A stretch of DNA of 37,243 nt from NCBI GenBank assembly GCA_022567135.1, contig JADFHP010000012.1, positions 1 through 37,243 of the forward strand, given 5' to 3'. This document shows positions 24,043-32,609 of the stretch, one piece after another (position 1 is the stretch's first letter; each line of letters starts with the position of its first letter). This stretch comes from Chloroflexota bacterium. GTDB lineage: Bacteria; Chloroflexota; Dehalococcoidia; Lucifugimonadales; Lucifugimonadaceae. The position numbers were made by a program, and so were the translations under genes. The notes under the pieces are model-generated. The model saw only the letters and a list, made by a program, of their open reading frames with translations. It was not told the origin of the DNA and did no database searches.

Positions 24043-24353
24043 GTATGTTCACCGTGGCTCGCAATGCGAGAGAGACAAATTACTTCTGATCTGTGTCTGG
24101 TCTGAGTGGGCCTGCCCGCTAACCGGTGCGGCCGGAAAGGGGTGGTCGACAGACGCTTCTGGGGATACTGTCACTCTAGCAACGTGCTAACTTGGCCGTC
24201 AATTTGGGAAGTCGGTCCAGGGGGTGAGATTCGCGCCCGCCGTCTGCGAACCTCTTAGAATATGCCAGACTCGCCACGCGGCTCGCAGGTAGCACGGGTA
24301 AACGGATATCCTAGAGTCAAGGTGCCAATCGGGCCCCATTCGGAGCAAGAACC
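24043..24353. other. Divergent promoter region of hrcA and MBL gene
   Basis: This 311-base gap holds no gene that I can support. A TAGAAT hexamer near 24257 could serve as a -10 for hrcA, but no good -35 matches it. The inverted repeat at 24177-24189 is listed separately. A full CIRCE element (TTAGCACTC-N9-GAGTGCTAA) is absent. Confidence 0.5.
24177..24189. promoter_or_regulatory. Inverted repeat TAGCA-ACG-TGCTA, CIRCE-like half
   Basis: A perfect 5-bp dyad about 165 bases upstream of hrcA. Read on the minus strand the area gives TTAGCACGT, five bases, then GAGTGACAG. This resembles the two CIRCE arms in order, but with mismatches and a 5-base instead of 9-base spacer. A degenerate HrcA site is possible but weakly supported. 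Confidence 0.25.
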
Positions 24354-25391
24354 ATGCCGGTCCTATCCGAGCGAACTGAACAGATACTGCGCCACCTGGT
24401 GACGGACTACATCACGACGGCCTCACCGGTTGGCTCCGGCGCGCTTACGGAGCAGCACGGGCTGAACGTGAGCGCGGCGACGGTTCGCAACGAGATGGTG
24501 AAGCTGGAAGAAGATGGCTTTATTCATCGTCCCCACGTCTCTGCGGGCGGAGTGCCGTCCGATAAGGGATACCGGTTCTTCGTCGAAAGCCTTCCGATTG
24601 AGGCGGACTTGCCGGGCGGGGCGAGGGAGACGCTTGAGATCGAAATCGCGTCCGTGCGCCGTGAGGTTGAGGAATGGGCCAGGACTATTTCGTCTACAGT
24701 CGCTGAACTGATCGGGACCGTTGCGTTCGCAACGCCACCCATGCTCAGGACTTTCCGAGTGAAGCAGTTGGAGCTTATCCATCTCCAGGACACCTCCGCC
24801 TTGCTCGTACTGATTCTCCACGGCGCGTTGGTTCACAAGCTGCTGATCCCCGTTGCCGCGCCCATGCCGCTCGAGTACCTGGAGCACACGCGGAATCGCG
24901 TCGCGTCTGTGGTCGCGGACAGGACTGCGGGCGAGATCGAGGCGAACATGCCTCGTGACATGGACGCGCTGGAAACTGACGTGATCGATAGCACACTGGG
25001 CGTCCTGCGCTCTGAAGAGGCCAGGTCTACGCCCCGCTATGAGTGGCGCGGCCTCTCCGAATTGCTCGCACAGCCAGAGTTTGCAGATTCCGGGCAGGGT
25101 CGCGAGATCGTCGATGTGCTGGAAGGTGGAGAAACGCTCAGCGCGGTCACATCCAATGCGCCCACCGATGGCTCGGTCGGCGTCTACATCGGCTCCGAGA
25201 TGGGCCACGAGCCGATGCAGTCATTCACCGTGATCGTATGCCGCTACGGCCGTCCCGGCGAGCCCGGGGGCAAAGTGGGGCTCATCGGGCCGACCCGGCT
25301 GCATTACAGCCTTGCAATGCCTGTGGTCCGGCACGCCGCGGCGTTGCTCGGACGGCTATCAGCCGAAGTTGCCCCCCAGGGTGCTGCATAG
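24354..25391 (+). CDS. hrcA: Heat-inducible transcription repressor HrcA
   Basis: A 345-residue HrcA. The N-terminal winged helix (about 1-75) has RTEQILRHLVTDYI, the conserved PVGSGALTE, and ATVRNEMVKLEEDGFI. The linker HVSAGGVPSDKGYRFFV follows, where most homologues read S-A-G-R-x-P-T/S. The GAF-like dimerisation domain ends with a conserved GPTRLHYSLAMPVV segment. HrcA represses chaperone operons at CIRCE sites and is kept active by GroEL. It heads a plus-strand group with dnaJ, prmA and rsmE; neither grpE nor dnaK lies between hrcA and dnaJ. Confidence 0.95.
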   Translation: MPVLSERTEQILRHLVTDYITTASPVGSGALTEQHGLNVSAATVRNEMVKLEEDGFIHRPHVSAGGVPSDKGYRFFVESLPIEADLPGGARETLEIEIASVRREVEEWARTISSTVAELIGTVAFATPPMLRTFRVKQLELIHLQDTSALLVLILHGALVHKLLIPVAAPMPLEYLEHTRNRVASVVADRTAGEIEANMPRDMDALETDVIDSTLGVLRSEEARSTPRYEWRGLSELLAQPEFADSGQGREIVDVLEGGETLSAVTSNAPTDGSVGVYIGSEMGHEPMQSFTVIVCRYGRPGEPGGKVGLIGPTRLHYSLAMPVVRHAAALLGRLSAEVAPQGAA

Positions 25392-25519
25392 AGAAGGCGC
25401 TGAGTAGACGGCGCGCGACCCCACGCTCTGGCCATCCCGGCGGCCTTACCGGAGTCGATTCGTCAAAACACACACCGCGAGACGGCGTTTCCGGGTACCG
25501 CGGCATACGCATCTGAACT

Positions 25520-25525
25520 TATAAT
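25520..25525 (+). promoter_or_regulatory. TATAAT -10-like hexamer upstream of dnaJ
   Basis: A perfect TATAAT in an AT-rich island (ttataattagaaatt) 100 bases upstream of the dnaJ start, in the 234-base hrcA-dnaJ gap. The hexamer 18 bases upstream (taccgc) is a poor -35. It suggests dnaJ can be transcribed apart from hrcA. Confidence 0.35.
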
Positions 25526-25625
25526 TAGAAATTGTGGCCGTGAACTCGCGGCTGATTCGTCTCCCGCAATAGGACTGCGGCAATTTTCTGCTCATCAGCC
25601 ATATCGTGATGAAACGCCTACTGGC

Positions 25626-26741
25626 ATGACTACTAAATCTGACTACTATGAGGTTCTGGGAGTCCCGCGTAACGCGAGCTCTGAGGACATCAAAAAGGCG
25701 TTTCGCCAGCAGGCGCTGAAGTATCATCCGGACCGTAACGATGAGCCAGACGCCTCCGAAAAGTTCAAGGAAGCGGCAGAGGCCTACCAGATTCTCAGCG
25801 ATGCTGAGCAGCGCGCCGCTTACGACCGGTTCGGCCACGCCGGCGTAAAGAACGGCGCGGGAGCGCAGGGCTTCTCCGGCTTTGAGGGCTTCGGCGGCTT
25901 TGGCGATATCTTCGACGCGTTCTTCGGCGGCGCAACGCGGTCGGGGCGGCGCGCCGGGCATGACCTTGAATTCGAGGTCACGGTCAGTTTTGAAAAGGCG
26001 GCCTTCGGCACTGAAGAGCGGATAAAGCTGAATCGCGTCGAGGTCTGCGACCGTTGCAGCGGCTCAAAGGCGGAGCCGGGAACCGAGGTCGAGCGCTGCT
26101 CCACATGTGGCGGGTCGGGCCAGGTGCGGCGCGTGCAGCGGAATATCTTCGGGCAGTTCCAGCAGGTCACGACCTGCAGTACCTGCCGCGGCGATGGCAG
26201 AATCGCAAAGTCCGCCTGCAAGCAGTGCCGGGGCGCGGGCCGCCACCGCAGGGAACGGACGATAGCGGTCAATATCCCTCCTGGCGTGGACAACGGCACT
26301 CGAATTCGCATTCGAGACGAAGGTGAAGCGGGAGAGCCTGGCGCGCGGTCCGGCGATCTGTATGTCTATATCTCAGTCGAGGAGCATGATTATTTCCGGC
26401 GCTCAGGCAACGATCTCGTCGTGGGCGTGGAGATCAACATGGCCCAGGCCGCGCTGGGCGATTCGGTTGAGATCCCTACCCTCCAGGGCACTCGGGAGTT
26501 GAAGATACCGGCGGGGACTCAGTCCGGCCGCGTATTCAGGGTCCGCGGCGAGGGGATCGCCGATGTCCAATCCGGCCGACGCGGTGACGAACTTGTGGAA
26601 ATCATCGTCGCCACGCCTACGAAGCTCTCGAGCCGCCAGAAGGAACTCCTTGCCGAGTTGCAAGTATCTCTCGGTGAGGACGGCGATGGCAAAGACGGCA
26701 TCTTCGGCAAGATCAAGGACCGAATTTCCGGCGAAGGGTAG
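25626..26741 (+). CDS. dnaJ: Chaperone protein DnaJ
   Basis: A 371-residue type I DnaJ, the DnaK co-chaperone. The J domain (about 5-70) carries the HPD tripeptide in KYHPDRN. The Gly/Phe-rich stretch is [20 protein letters not shown]. Four CxxCxG-type zinc repeats follow ([31 protein letters not shown]); the first has Ser in place of the final Gly. Then come the substrate-binding beta domains. It is likely the promoter-proximal gene of dnaJ-prmA-rsmE. Its TAG stop (26739-26741) is in the same frame as the following prmA. Confidence 0.97.
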   Translation: MTTKSDYYEVLGVPRNASSEDIKKAFRQQALKYHPDRNDEPDASEKFKEAAEAYQILSDAEQRAAYDRFGHAGVKNGAGAQGFSGFEGFGGFGDIFDAFFGGATRSGRRAGHDLEFEVTVSFEKAAFGTEERIKLNRVEVCDRCSGSKAEPGTEVERCSTCGGSGQVRRVQRNIFGQFQQVTTCSTCRGDGRIAKSACKQCRGAGRHRRERTIAVNIPPGVDNGTRIRIRDEGEAGEPGARSGDLYVYISVEEHDYFRRSGNDLVVGVEINMAQAALGDSVEIPTLQGTRELKIPAGTQSGRVFRVRGEGIADVQSGRRGDELVEIIVATPTKLSSRQKELLAELQVSLGEDGDGKDGIFGKIKDRISGEG

Positions 26742-26768
26742 TCCAGGGGCTGGGCGGGGATTCCTGGG

Positions 26769-27725
26769 GTGCCTCCCAGGGGGCGCTATTGCAGAAACCG
26801 AGAAGGCCGCCAGAATGTCGGGGATATCCAGATTCGCTGGCTTGAGTTAAGCATCGAAGCGCCGGGCGAGTATGCCGAGACCATCTCCGGCCTGTTCGCC
26901 AGATACTCCGATGGCGCAGTCGCCGTGGAAGAGGCCGGTGGGTACAACCCCGACGAAGGTGAATCGCCTCCTACAGACGCGCCCGTGACAGTCAGAGCCT
27001 ATCTGAAGATCGACGATTCCACGGACGACCGGAAAGGCCATATCGGCCTGGGGCTCCGTTTGATAGCGTCCCTGCACCCTCTTCCTCCATTGTTGGAACG
27101 GGAGATAGATGAGGAGAGTTGGCGCAGGCAGGAGTTCGAGCCCATTCGCGTGGGAAAGCGCCTCTTCATCGCTCCGCCGGGCGCCACGGCAGGCAGGCCG
27201 GACGATCTGTTCATACCGCTCGAACCGGGGATGGCGTTCGGGACCGGGCATCATCCGACCACACGCATGTGCCTCCAGCTCGTAGAGTCTCTGGCCGCGC
27301 CGGGAGCGCGTGTGCTCGACGTCGGATGCGGCTCCGGCATTCTCGGCATCGCGGCGCTGCTGTGCGGCGCGGGCAGGGTGGTTGGGTTCGATATCGAGGA
27401 TGAGGCGATTGAGGCCAGCCGGGGTAACTATGAGCAGGCAGGCCTTGCCGAGCACGCCTCCATTCATCTCGGCTCCATCCCCTCAGATGAGGCGCCTGCG
27501 GGTAGCTTTGACCTGGTTCTCGCCAACATCTCGAGCAAAGTCGTAATCGAGCTGGCCCCGGAGCTATCGGCGTGCCTGTCGCCAGAGGGCGCGCTTATCT
27601 GCTCGGGCTTTATGCAAGAACGGCAGTCCGAGGTTGAAGAAGCGCTGGCGATGTCGGGCCTCGCGATCGACGAGATCACAGTGGGCGGCGAGTGGGTAGC
27701 GGCCGTGGCGCGAGCGAAGTCGTGA
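26769..27725 (+). CDS. prmA: Ribosomal protein L11 methyltransferase PrmA
   Basis: Methylates ribosomal protein L11 with S-adenosylmethionine. Seen: the N-terminal domain beginning RWLELSIEAPGEYAET, the PrmA signature AFGTGHHPTTRMCLQ, SAM motif LDVGCGSGILGIAALL, acidic FDIEDEAI, and LANISSKVVIELAP. The start is uncertain. GTG 26769 is given, but it has no clear ribosome site and adds about 22 residues (PPRGRYCRNREGR...) without family resemblance. Family starts lie next to WLELS, where the only candidate is ATT at 26832 behind GGGGA. The ATG at 26816 is out of frame. No stop separates this frame from dnaJ except the dnaJ TAG. Its end overlaps rsmE by 4 bases (GTGA). Confidence 0.93.
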   Translation: MPPRGRYCRNREGRQNVGDIQIRWLELSIEAPGEYAETISGLFARYSDGAVAVEEAGGYNPDEGESPPTDAPVTVRAYLKIDDSTDDRKGHIGLGLRLIASLHPLPPLLEREIDEESWRRQEFEPIRVGKRLFIAPPGATAGRPDDLFIPLEPGMAFGTGHHPTTRMCLQLVESLAAPGARVLDVGCGSGILGIAALLCGAGRVVGFDIEDEAIEASRGNYEQAGLAEHASIHLGSIPSDEAPAGSFDLVLANISSKVVIELAPELSACLSPEGALICSGFMQERQSEVEEALAMSGLAIDEITVGGEWVAAVARAKS

Positions 27726-28456
27726 GCCCTCACCGCTTCTTCGTCACAGAGCGCCCCGTCTCCGGCGAGCTGCTCACCCTCTCCCCGGAAACGTCGCGGC
27801 AGATCGCAAGGGTCCTGCGGCTCCGCGCAGGCGATACAGTCGTTGTTTTCGACGGCTCTGGCGGCGAGTGGCCCGCGGAAATTAAGTCGGCCGACTCTCG
27901 CGTCGTTTCGCTTCTGGTGGGCGCGGGGCAAGAGCCGGAGAGAGAAGCGGCGACGCAAATCACGCTATCGCAGGCGGTGCTCAAGTCCGACAACTTCGAA
28001 CTCGTGCTTCAGAAGGCGACCGAGCTGGGCGTCGCGGCCATCAAGCCGTTCACATGCGAGCGCTCCGTGGCGCGTCCGGCATCCGCATCCCGGCGGGAAC
28101 GGTGGCGGCGCATCATCCGCGAGGCGGCCGAGCAGTCCGGCCGGACAATCGTGCCGGAGTTGCTGGAGGAGGCGGACCTCCCGGGCGCGCTTGCCACGGC
28201 GAACCAGACGATCATGTTCTGGGAAGAGGAGCGGTCAGGCTCGCTGCGCGACGCGCTTCGGGGCATATCGGGAGAGAGCCTGAACCTCGTCGTCGGGCCC
28301 GAGGGTGGCTTCTCGGCGTCCGAGGCCGACTCGGCGCGCGCCGCCGGAGCCGCCGTCGTTGGGATTGGCCCGCGCATATTGCGGGCGGAGACGGCCGGGA
28401 TAACGGCTGTTGCCCTGGCGCTCTACGAACTGGGCGAGATGGATGGCCCTGCCTGA
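27722..28456 (+). CDS. rsmE: 16S rRNA (uracil1498-N3)-methyltransferase RsmE
   Basis: A 244-residue SPOUT-class methyltransferase for U1498 of 16S rRNA. The N-terminal PUA-like domain starts SPHRFFVTER and includes DTVVVFDGSGGEWPAEI. The knot carries VGPEGGFSASEADSA and RILRAETAGITAVALALYE, the RsmE signatures. The GTG at 27722 overlaps the prmA stop (GTGA), giving translational coupling; an upstream in-frame start at 27692 lies inside prmA and is not preferred. prmA-rsmE adjacency after dnaJ is common in bacteria. Confidence 0.95.
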   Translation: MSPHRFFVTERPVSGELLTLSPETSRQIARVLRLRAGDTVVVFDGSGGEWPAEIKSADSRVVSLLVGAGQEPEREAATQITLSQAVLKSDNFELVLQKATELGVAAIKPFTCERSVARPASASRRERWRRIIREAAEQSGRTIVPELLEEADLPGALATANQTIMFWEEERSGSLRDALRGISGESLNLVVGPEGGFSASEADSARAAGAAVVGIGPRILRAETAGITAVALALYELGEMDGPA

Positions 28457-28470
28457 ACTAGCAGGCTGAA

Positions 28471-29475
28471 CTAACGCCGGACTTCCGCCTGCGGTGCGCG
28501 GCTCATCAACATTTCCAGCGCCTCACGCGGGTCGAGGTCGTCGAAGAGCACCCTGGCGGTGAGCGCGGTAATCGGCATGTCGACGCCGTGTTCCGCTGCC
28601 AGTCCAAGCGCGGCGCGGGTGGTATTGACCCCCTCCGCCACCTGGTCCATGCCCTCGAGTATTTCTGAGGCCTTCCGGCCTTTCGCAAGCTGCTCGCCCA
28701 CTCCCCTGTTGCGGCTCAGGCCGGAGTAGCAGGTCGCCACCAGGTCGCCAAGCCCCGACAGGCCGGCAAAGGTCTCCGGCTCGGCCCCCATGGCCACGCC
28801 CAGGCGGGTGATCTCAGCCAGCCCGCGGGTGATGAAGGCCGATTTCCCGTTGTCCCCCATGCCCAGCCCATCGATCACTCCCGCCCCGATCGCGATTATG
28901 TTCTTGAGCGCGCCGCCCAGCTCGACTCCGGTCACGTCTGTGCTGGCGTATACCCGAAGTCGCGGGCTGGTCAGAATTGCCTGCGCCGCTTCCGACGCGT
29001 CTGCGGAATCGAAGGCGACCGTTGCCGAGGTCGGCATGCCGGCCACGACTTCAGGCGCCAGGTTCGGTCCGGAGATCACGCCTATCCGGCAGCTGGAATT
29101 TTCTCCGAGGGCGTCTCGGATGAGCCGGGTCGGAGGCTTGCCGGTCTCGCGCTCGATGCCCTTGGTGGCGCTGACGATGAGCGGCACCTGCCGGAGTTGC
29201 TCCCTCAGCCGCTCCACGTTGCCCGTGACCGTGTTCGTCGGAACCACACTCAGGGCAAGATCGGCGTTGGCGAAAACCTCGTCCGCAGAATCGCTGATCT
29301 TCAGATTATCGGGAAATTCGACGCCGGGCAGGAAGCGATGTGAGCGGCCAGAGTCGAGGGTTTTGGCCTCGGCGGATGTGCGCGCCCACAGCGATACTTC
29401 GTGGCCGTTGCGCGCCAGGACGATTCCCAGGGTCGTGCCCCAGCTTGTGGTTCCGATCACGCCGACGCGGCTCAT
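28471..29475 (-). CDS. gpsA: Glycerol-3-phosphate dehydrogenase [NAD(P)+]
   Basis: A 334-residue GpsA making sn-glycerol-3-phosphate from dihydroxyacetone phosphate for phospholipid synthesis. The N-terminal dinucleotide motif is VIGTTSWGTTLG, where the common form is G-A-G-S-W-G-T-A; the second Gly is Thr. SATKGIE, the catalytic Lys in GALKNIIAIGAG, and GDNGKSAFITRGLAE are conserved. It follows plsY by 39 bases, and the product of GpsA is the acceptor used by PlsY, so the order makes metabolic sense. The gene converges on rsmE. Confidence 0.95.
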   Translation of the reverse strand: MSRVGVIGTTSWGTTLGIVLARNGHEVSLWARTSAEAKTLDSGRSHRFLPGVEFPDNLKISDSADEVFANADLALSVVPTNTVTGNVERLREQLRQVPLIVSATKGIERETGKPPTRLIRDALGENSSCRIGVISGPNLAPEVVAGMPTSATVAFDSADASEAAQAILTSPRLRVYASTDVTGVELGGALKNIIAIGAGVIDGLGMGDNGKSAFITRGLAEITRLGVAMGAEPETFAGLSGLGDLVATCYSGLSRNRGVGEQLAKGRKASEILEGMDQVAEGVNTTRAALGLAAEHGVDMPITALTARVLFDDLDPREALEMLMSRAPQAEVRR

Positions 29476-29514
29476 CCAGAAACCGCCTCTTTCTTGACCT
29501 TATCTGGCTCGGGC

Positions 29515-30165
29515 TCAGGCCGATGAGGCAGGGGGTGGGTGGAGTTCAACTCGCTGGCCAATCTTGTTCTCTTCGCCCCTGATGATCCGTCCTATGTTTG
29601 GCAAGTGACGCCAGAATATCAGGACTAAGCCGCCGGCGGCGTATATCAGATACCCGTTGCCACCGTAGTCGAAGACAAGCACCTGTACGGCCAGCACGAT
29701 GAGACCGGTAGACGCTCCAACGATCGAGCCCAGCGATACATAGCGACTGGCGGCTGCCACTGGCGCGCCCGTCAGCGTCGCAAGCGCGGCCCAGGGAGAC
29801 ATGACGCCGAGCGCCGCCCAGCCGGTCGTCACGCCCTTGCCGCCCTTGAATCCAATGAATATGGACCAGTTGTGGCCAACCATCGCGGTCAGGCCGGCGA
29901 TGGCCTCCAGTTCTGGTGTCGGGCCGTCTGCCACGAACTTGGCGATTCCGATGGCGACGGCGCCTTTTGCACCGTCCAGAATCAGCGCCAGCACCCCGGC
30001 TTTTACGCCTGACGTGCGCATCACGTTGCTGGCGCCAACGCTGCCGCTGCCCGCCGAGCGGACATCGACGTCGCCGAACAGCCTGCCGATGATGACGCCA
30101 AACGGAAGGGAGCCCAGCACGTAGGCTGCGGGGATCGCGATTAACCAGCCCCAGGGATCGTTCAT
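29515..30165 (-). CDS. plsY: Glycerol-3-phosphate acyltransferase PlsY
   Basis: A 216-residue inner-membrane acyltransferase that moves an acyl group from acyl-phosphate to glycerol-3-phosphate, giving lysophosphatidate. Helix 1 is IAIPAAYVLGSLPFGVIIG. The active-site motifs are GSGSVGASNVMRTSG (usual form G-S-G-N-x-G-A-T-N) and IGFKGGKGVTTG; five membrane helices are visible. The ATG at 30165 overlaps the der stop (ATGA). An in-frame extension runs back to 30426, but it lies inside der and is not real. It is followed by gpsA, its substrate supplier. Confidence 0.95.
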   Translation of the reverse strand: MNDPWGWLIAIPAAYVLGSLPFGVIIGRLFGDVDVRSAGSGSVGASNVMRTSGVKAGVLALILDGAKGAVAIGIAKFVADGPTPELEAIAGLTAMVGHNWSIFIGFKGGKGVTTGWAALGVMSPWAALATLTGAPVAAASRYVSLGSIVGASTGLIVLAVQVLVFDYGGNGYLIYAAGGLVLIFWRHLPNIGRIIRGEENKIGQRVELHPPPASSA

Positions 30166-31511
30166 ATACGCGTGCGGAAATGGAGCCTCAGGGGGGCGCC
30201 TGCAAAGCCGAATTCGTCCCGGATCTTGTTCTCCAGGTACCGTTTGTAGGAGAAGTGTATCCGGTCCGGCTGGTTGACCCTGAAGACGAAACTGGGCGGC
30301 GCTGTCCGGGTCTGGACCACCCGCGTCATATGCACGTCTCCCCTGCCGTGCGTGGGTATGGGATGCTCTGCCAGTGCCGCAAGTAGAACGCGTTGCAGAT
30401 CGCCACCATCCACCGTCCGGGTCCACTCCGCGTAAACGCGCAGCGCGGCGTCCAGCATTCCTTCGACGCCCCTGCCGTGTACGGCGGAAGTAAAGGTGAT
30501 CGGTGCACCCTCCAGGAACTTCAGGCGGATCCGAATATCCCGGTTAGCCGACTGCTGGTCGATCTCGTCGTGATCTGCAAGATCCCATTTGTTGACGACT
30601 ATCACCGCGCCCCGTACTGCGTCTTCGATCAGGCCCGCGACATGAGTGTCCTGAGCGGTGATGAGTTCGGTGGCGTCCAACAGAAGCAGCGCCACATCGG
30701 CGCGCTCGATCGCCTGGATAGCCCTCAGTACGCTGAATTTCTCGATCCCCCGCCCGGCCTTGCCGCGCCGGCGCAGGCCTGCGGTATCGATAAGCGTGAT
30801 TGCCCGGCCACTGTACGTATAGCTCGTATCTATGGCGTCGCGCGTGGTGCCCGCGACGGGGCTCACGATCGCTCTCGACTCGCCGGTAATGGCGTTCAGC
30901 AACGTCGATTTCCCGACGTTCGGACGGCCCACGATGGCTATCCTGAGCGTGTCTTCATTGGTCTCGGGTTCGGACACGCTCCCGGCCAGTTTGAGTACCG
31001 CGTCCATCAGCTCACCAATGCCAATATCGTGGTAGGCGCTGATCGGGATGGGGTCGCCCGCGCCCAGCTCGTAAAACTCCGAGACCGTAAGTTCACGTGC
31101 ATCGTTGTCGGCCTTGTTCGCGGCGAGCACGACCGGTTTTCCCGCCCGCCTTACAGCGTCCGCCGCATCATGGTCTTTCGCCGTGACGCCGGCAATGGCG
31201 TCCACTACGAATATCAGAACGTCTGCATCCTCGAGCGCCGTCGAGGTCTGCATCTGGACGGAGCCGAGCAGCTCTTGTGTGGCGCCCAGCCCGGAAACGG
31301 ACTCGGGATTCATCTCATCTTCAGCCTCGATGCCGCCGGTATCGACGAGGATGAATCGGCTGTCCAGCCAATGGGCGTCGCTCGAGACGCGGTCGCGGGT
31401 GGTACCGGCGACATCGCTGACGATGGCGGTCCGCTGGCCGAGCAGCCGGTTGAAGAGGGCCGACTTTCCGACGTTCGGGCGCCCAACAATCGCGATAATC
31501 GGTAGCACCAT
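30162..31511 (-). CDS. der: Ribosome biogenesis GTPase Der (EngA)
   Basis: A 449-residue tandem-GTPase needed for 50S subunit assembly. G domain 1: GRPNVGKSALFN, DTGG and NKAD. G domain 2: GRPNVGKSTLLNAI, DTAGLRRRGK and NKWDL. A KH-like domain closes the protein (PPSFVFRVNQPDRIHFSYKR). Der shares a 4-base overlap with plsY and starts 5 bases after the argF stop, so argF-der-plsY-gpsA is one unit. A der-plsY-gpsA order is common among bacteria. Confidence 0.97.
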   Translation of the reverse strand: MVLPIIAIVGRPNVGKSALFNRLLGQRTAIVSDVAGTTRDRVSSDAHWLDSRFILVDTGGIEAEDEMNPESVSGLGATQELLGSVQMQTSTALEDADVLIFVVDAIAGVTAKDHDAADAVRRAGKPVVLAANKADNDARELTVSEFYELGAGDPIPISAYHDIGIGELMDAVLKLAGSVSEPETNEDTLRIAIVGRPNVGKSTLLNAITGESRAIVSPVAGTTRDAIDTSYTYSGRAITLIDTAGLRRRGKAGRGIEKFSVLRAIQAIERADVALLLLDATELITAQDTHVAGLIEDAVRGAVIVVNKWDLADHDEIDQQSANRDIRIRLKFLEGAPITFTSAVHGRGVEGMLDAALRVYAEWTRTVDGGDLQRVLLAALAEHPIPTHGRGDVHMTRVVQTRTAPPSFVFRVNQPDRIHFSYKRYLENKIRDEFGFAGAPLRLHFRTRI

Positions 31512-31516
31512 CGCCT

Positions 31517-32428
31517 CTAGCCTTCAGAAAACAGAAAGTCCAGCAGGCCGGCCTGTGCGTGGAGACGGTTCTCAGCCTGATCGAAGACTATCGCCCGGGG
31601 ATCATCCATCATCCCTTCGGAAACCTCTTCACCGGGGTGCACCGGCATATCGTGCATGAACTTGACATCCGGCTCGGCGAGATCCAGTAGCTGCTCGTTA
31701 ACCTGGTATCCGGCGAAATCCTTCTTGCGGACCGCCGCCTCGGACTCCTGGCCCATGCTTACCCACACGTCCGTATAGACGATTGATGCGCCGGCAACCG
31801 CATCTTCGGGGGAGTTTACGAACGAGACCGAGGCACCGGTGATCGCGGCGATCTCTCCGGCCTTCCGGGCCATCTCTGCCTTGAGCTGGTATCCATCCGG
31901 GGACGCGATCTCGATCTCACCGCCGACGGACGCCACAGCGAGCGCGAGACTGGCGGCCATGTTGTTCCCGTCGCCTATGTAGGCGATCTTGAAACCGGTG
32001 AAGCCGCCCCGAACTTCTCGGATGGTCTGAAGATCGGCGAGCGCCTGGCAGGGATGCTCGAGGTCGGTGAGGGCGTTCACCACGGGCACGGTAGCGGCCG
32101 CGTCGAACCGCTCGATAGCCGAATGCTCGAAAGTCCTCACAACGGCAAAATCCGCCATGCGCGAGACCACTCGCGCGATATCCTCAGCGGACTCACGGAC
32201 GTCGATCTCGGTCTCCTCGGGTGAGAAGTAGATAGCGCGTCCGCCAAGGCGCGAGATGCCAACGTCAAAGCTGAGCTTTGTGCGCAGCGACGGCTTCTCG
32301 AAAATCAACACGCCCACTTTGCCTTCCAGCGCGTTTGACGGCGTGCCCATCTTCAGCGCCGCGGCGCGGTCCAGCACCTCGATGATTTCATCGGGCGCAA
32401 GGTCTGTTACTGAGAGATAACTCCGCAT
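31517..32428 (-). CDS. argF: Ornithine carbamoyltransferase (divergent active site)
   Basis: A 303-residue carbamoyltransferase forming citrulline from ornithine and carbamoyl phosphate. The carbamoyl-phosphate loop is KPSLRTK (46-51, for S-T-R-T-R), with HPCQ at 125-128 and VRTFEHSAI. The ornithine-side SMG loop is DVWVSMGQE at 220-228. The conserved H-C-L-P loop is H259-D260-M261-P262, with Asp replacing the ornithine-binding Cys; the usual R-G-E-E is P-G-E-E (265-268). The SMG loop favours ornithine over aspartate, but these changes leave room for a related amino acid. First gene of the argF-der-plsY-gpsA unit, divergent from the hydrolase-LuxR gene. Confidence 0.88.
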   Translation of the reverse strand: MRSYLSVTDLAPDEIIEVLDRAAALKMGTPSNALEGKVGVLIFEKPSLRTKLSFDVGISRLGGRAIYFSPEETEIDVRESAEDIARVVSRMADFAVVRTFEHSAIERFDAAATVPVVNALTDLEHPCQALADLQTIREVRGGFTGFKIAYIGDGNNMAASLALAVASVGGEIEIASPDGYQLKAEMARKAGEIAAITGASVSFVNSPEDAVAGASIVYTDVWVSMGQESEAAVRKKDFAGYQVNEQLLDLAEPDVKFMHDMPVHPGEEVSEGMMDDPRAIVFDQAENRLHAQAGLLDFLFSEG

Positions 32429-32609
32429 CTGATTGTCCGATGCCGTTGTCTGGTTGAAAGAGAATGATTAAGTGTGCCGGATAGACGCCGCCGTTGCATA
32501 GGCTACCGGGGCCACCGTTCCTTCCGTTAGCCCAATGGTCACCGGGATGGGTATAGTGATGCCGTTTCCTGCGACGAGGCCATCTTTCACCAACAAGGCC
32601 CCCGGATCA

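Noticed and set aside
28449-28466. Hairpin gcctg-aactag-caggc between rsmE and gpsA
   Set aside because: A 5-bp stem overlapping the rsmE stop, with an alternative pairing and no T-run; too weak for a bidirectional terminator.
29515-30426. Long form of PlsY starting inside der
   Set aside because: Extra residues lie wholly inside der, and the conserved first helix follows ATG 30165.
30393-31505. 370-codon open frame antisense to der
   Set aside because: It lies fully within der on the other strand, as expected in GC-rich DNA, and has no recognisable domain.
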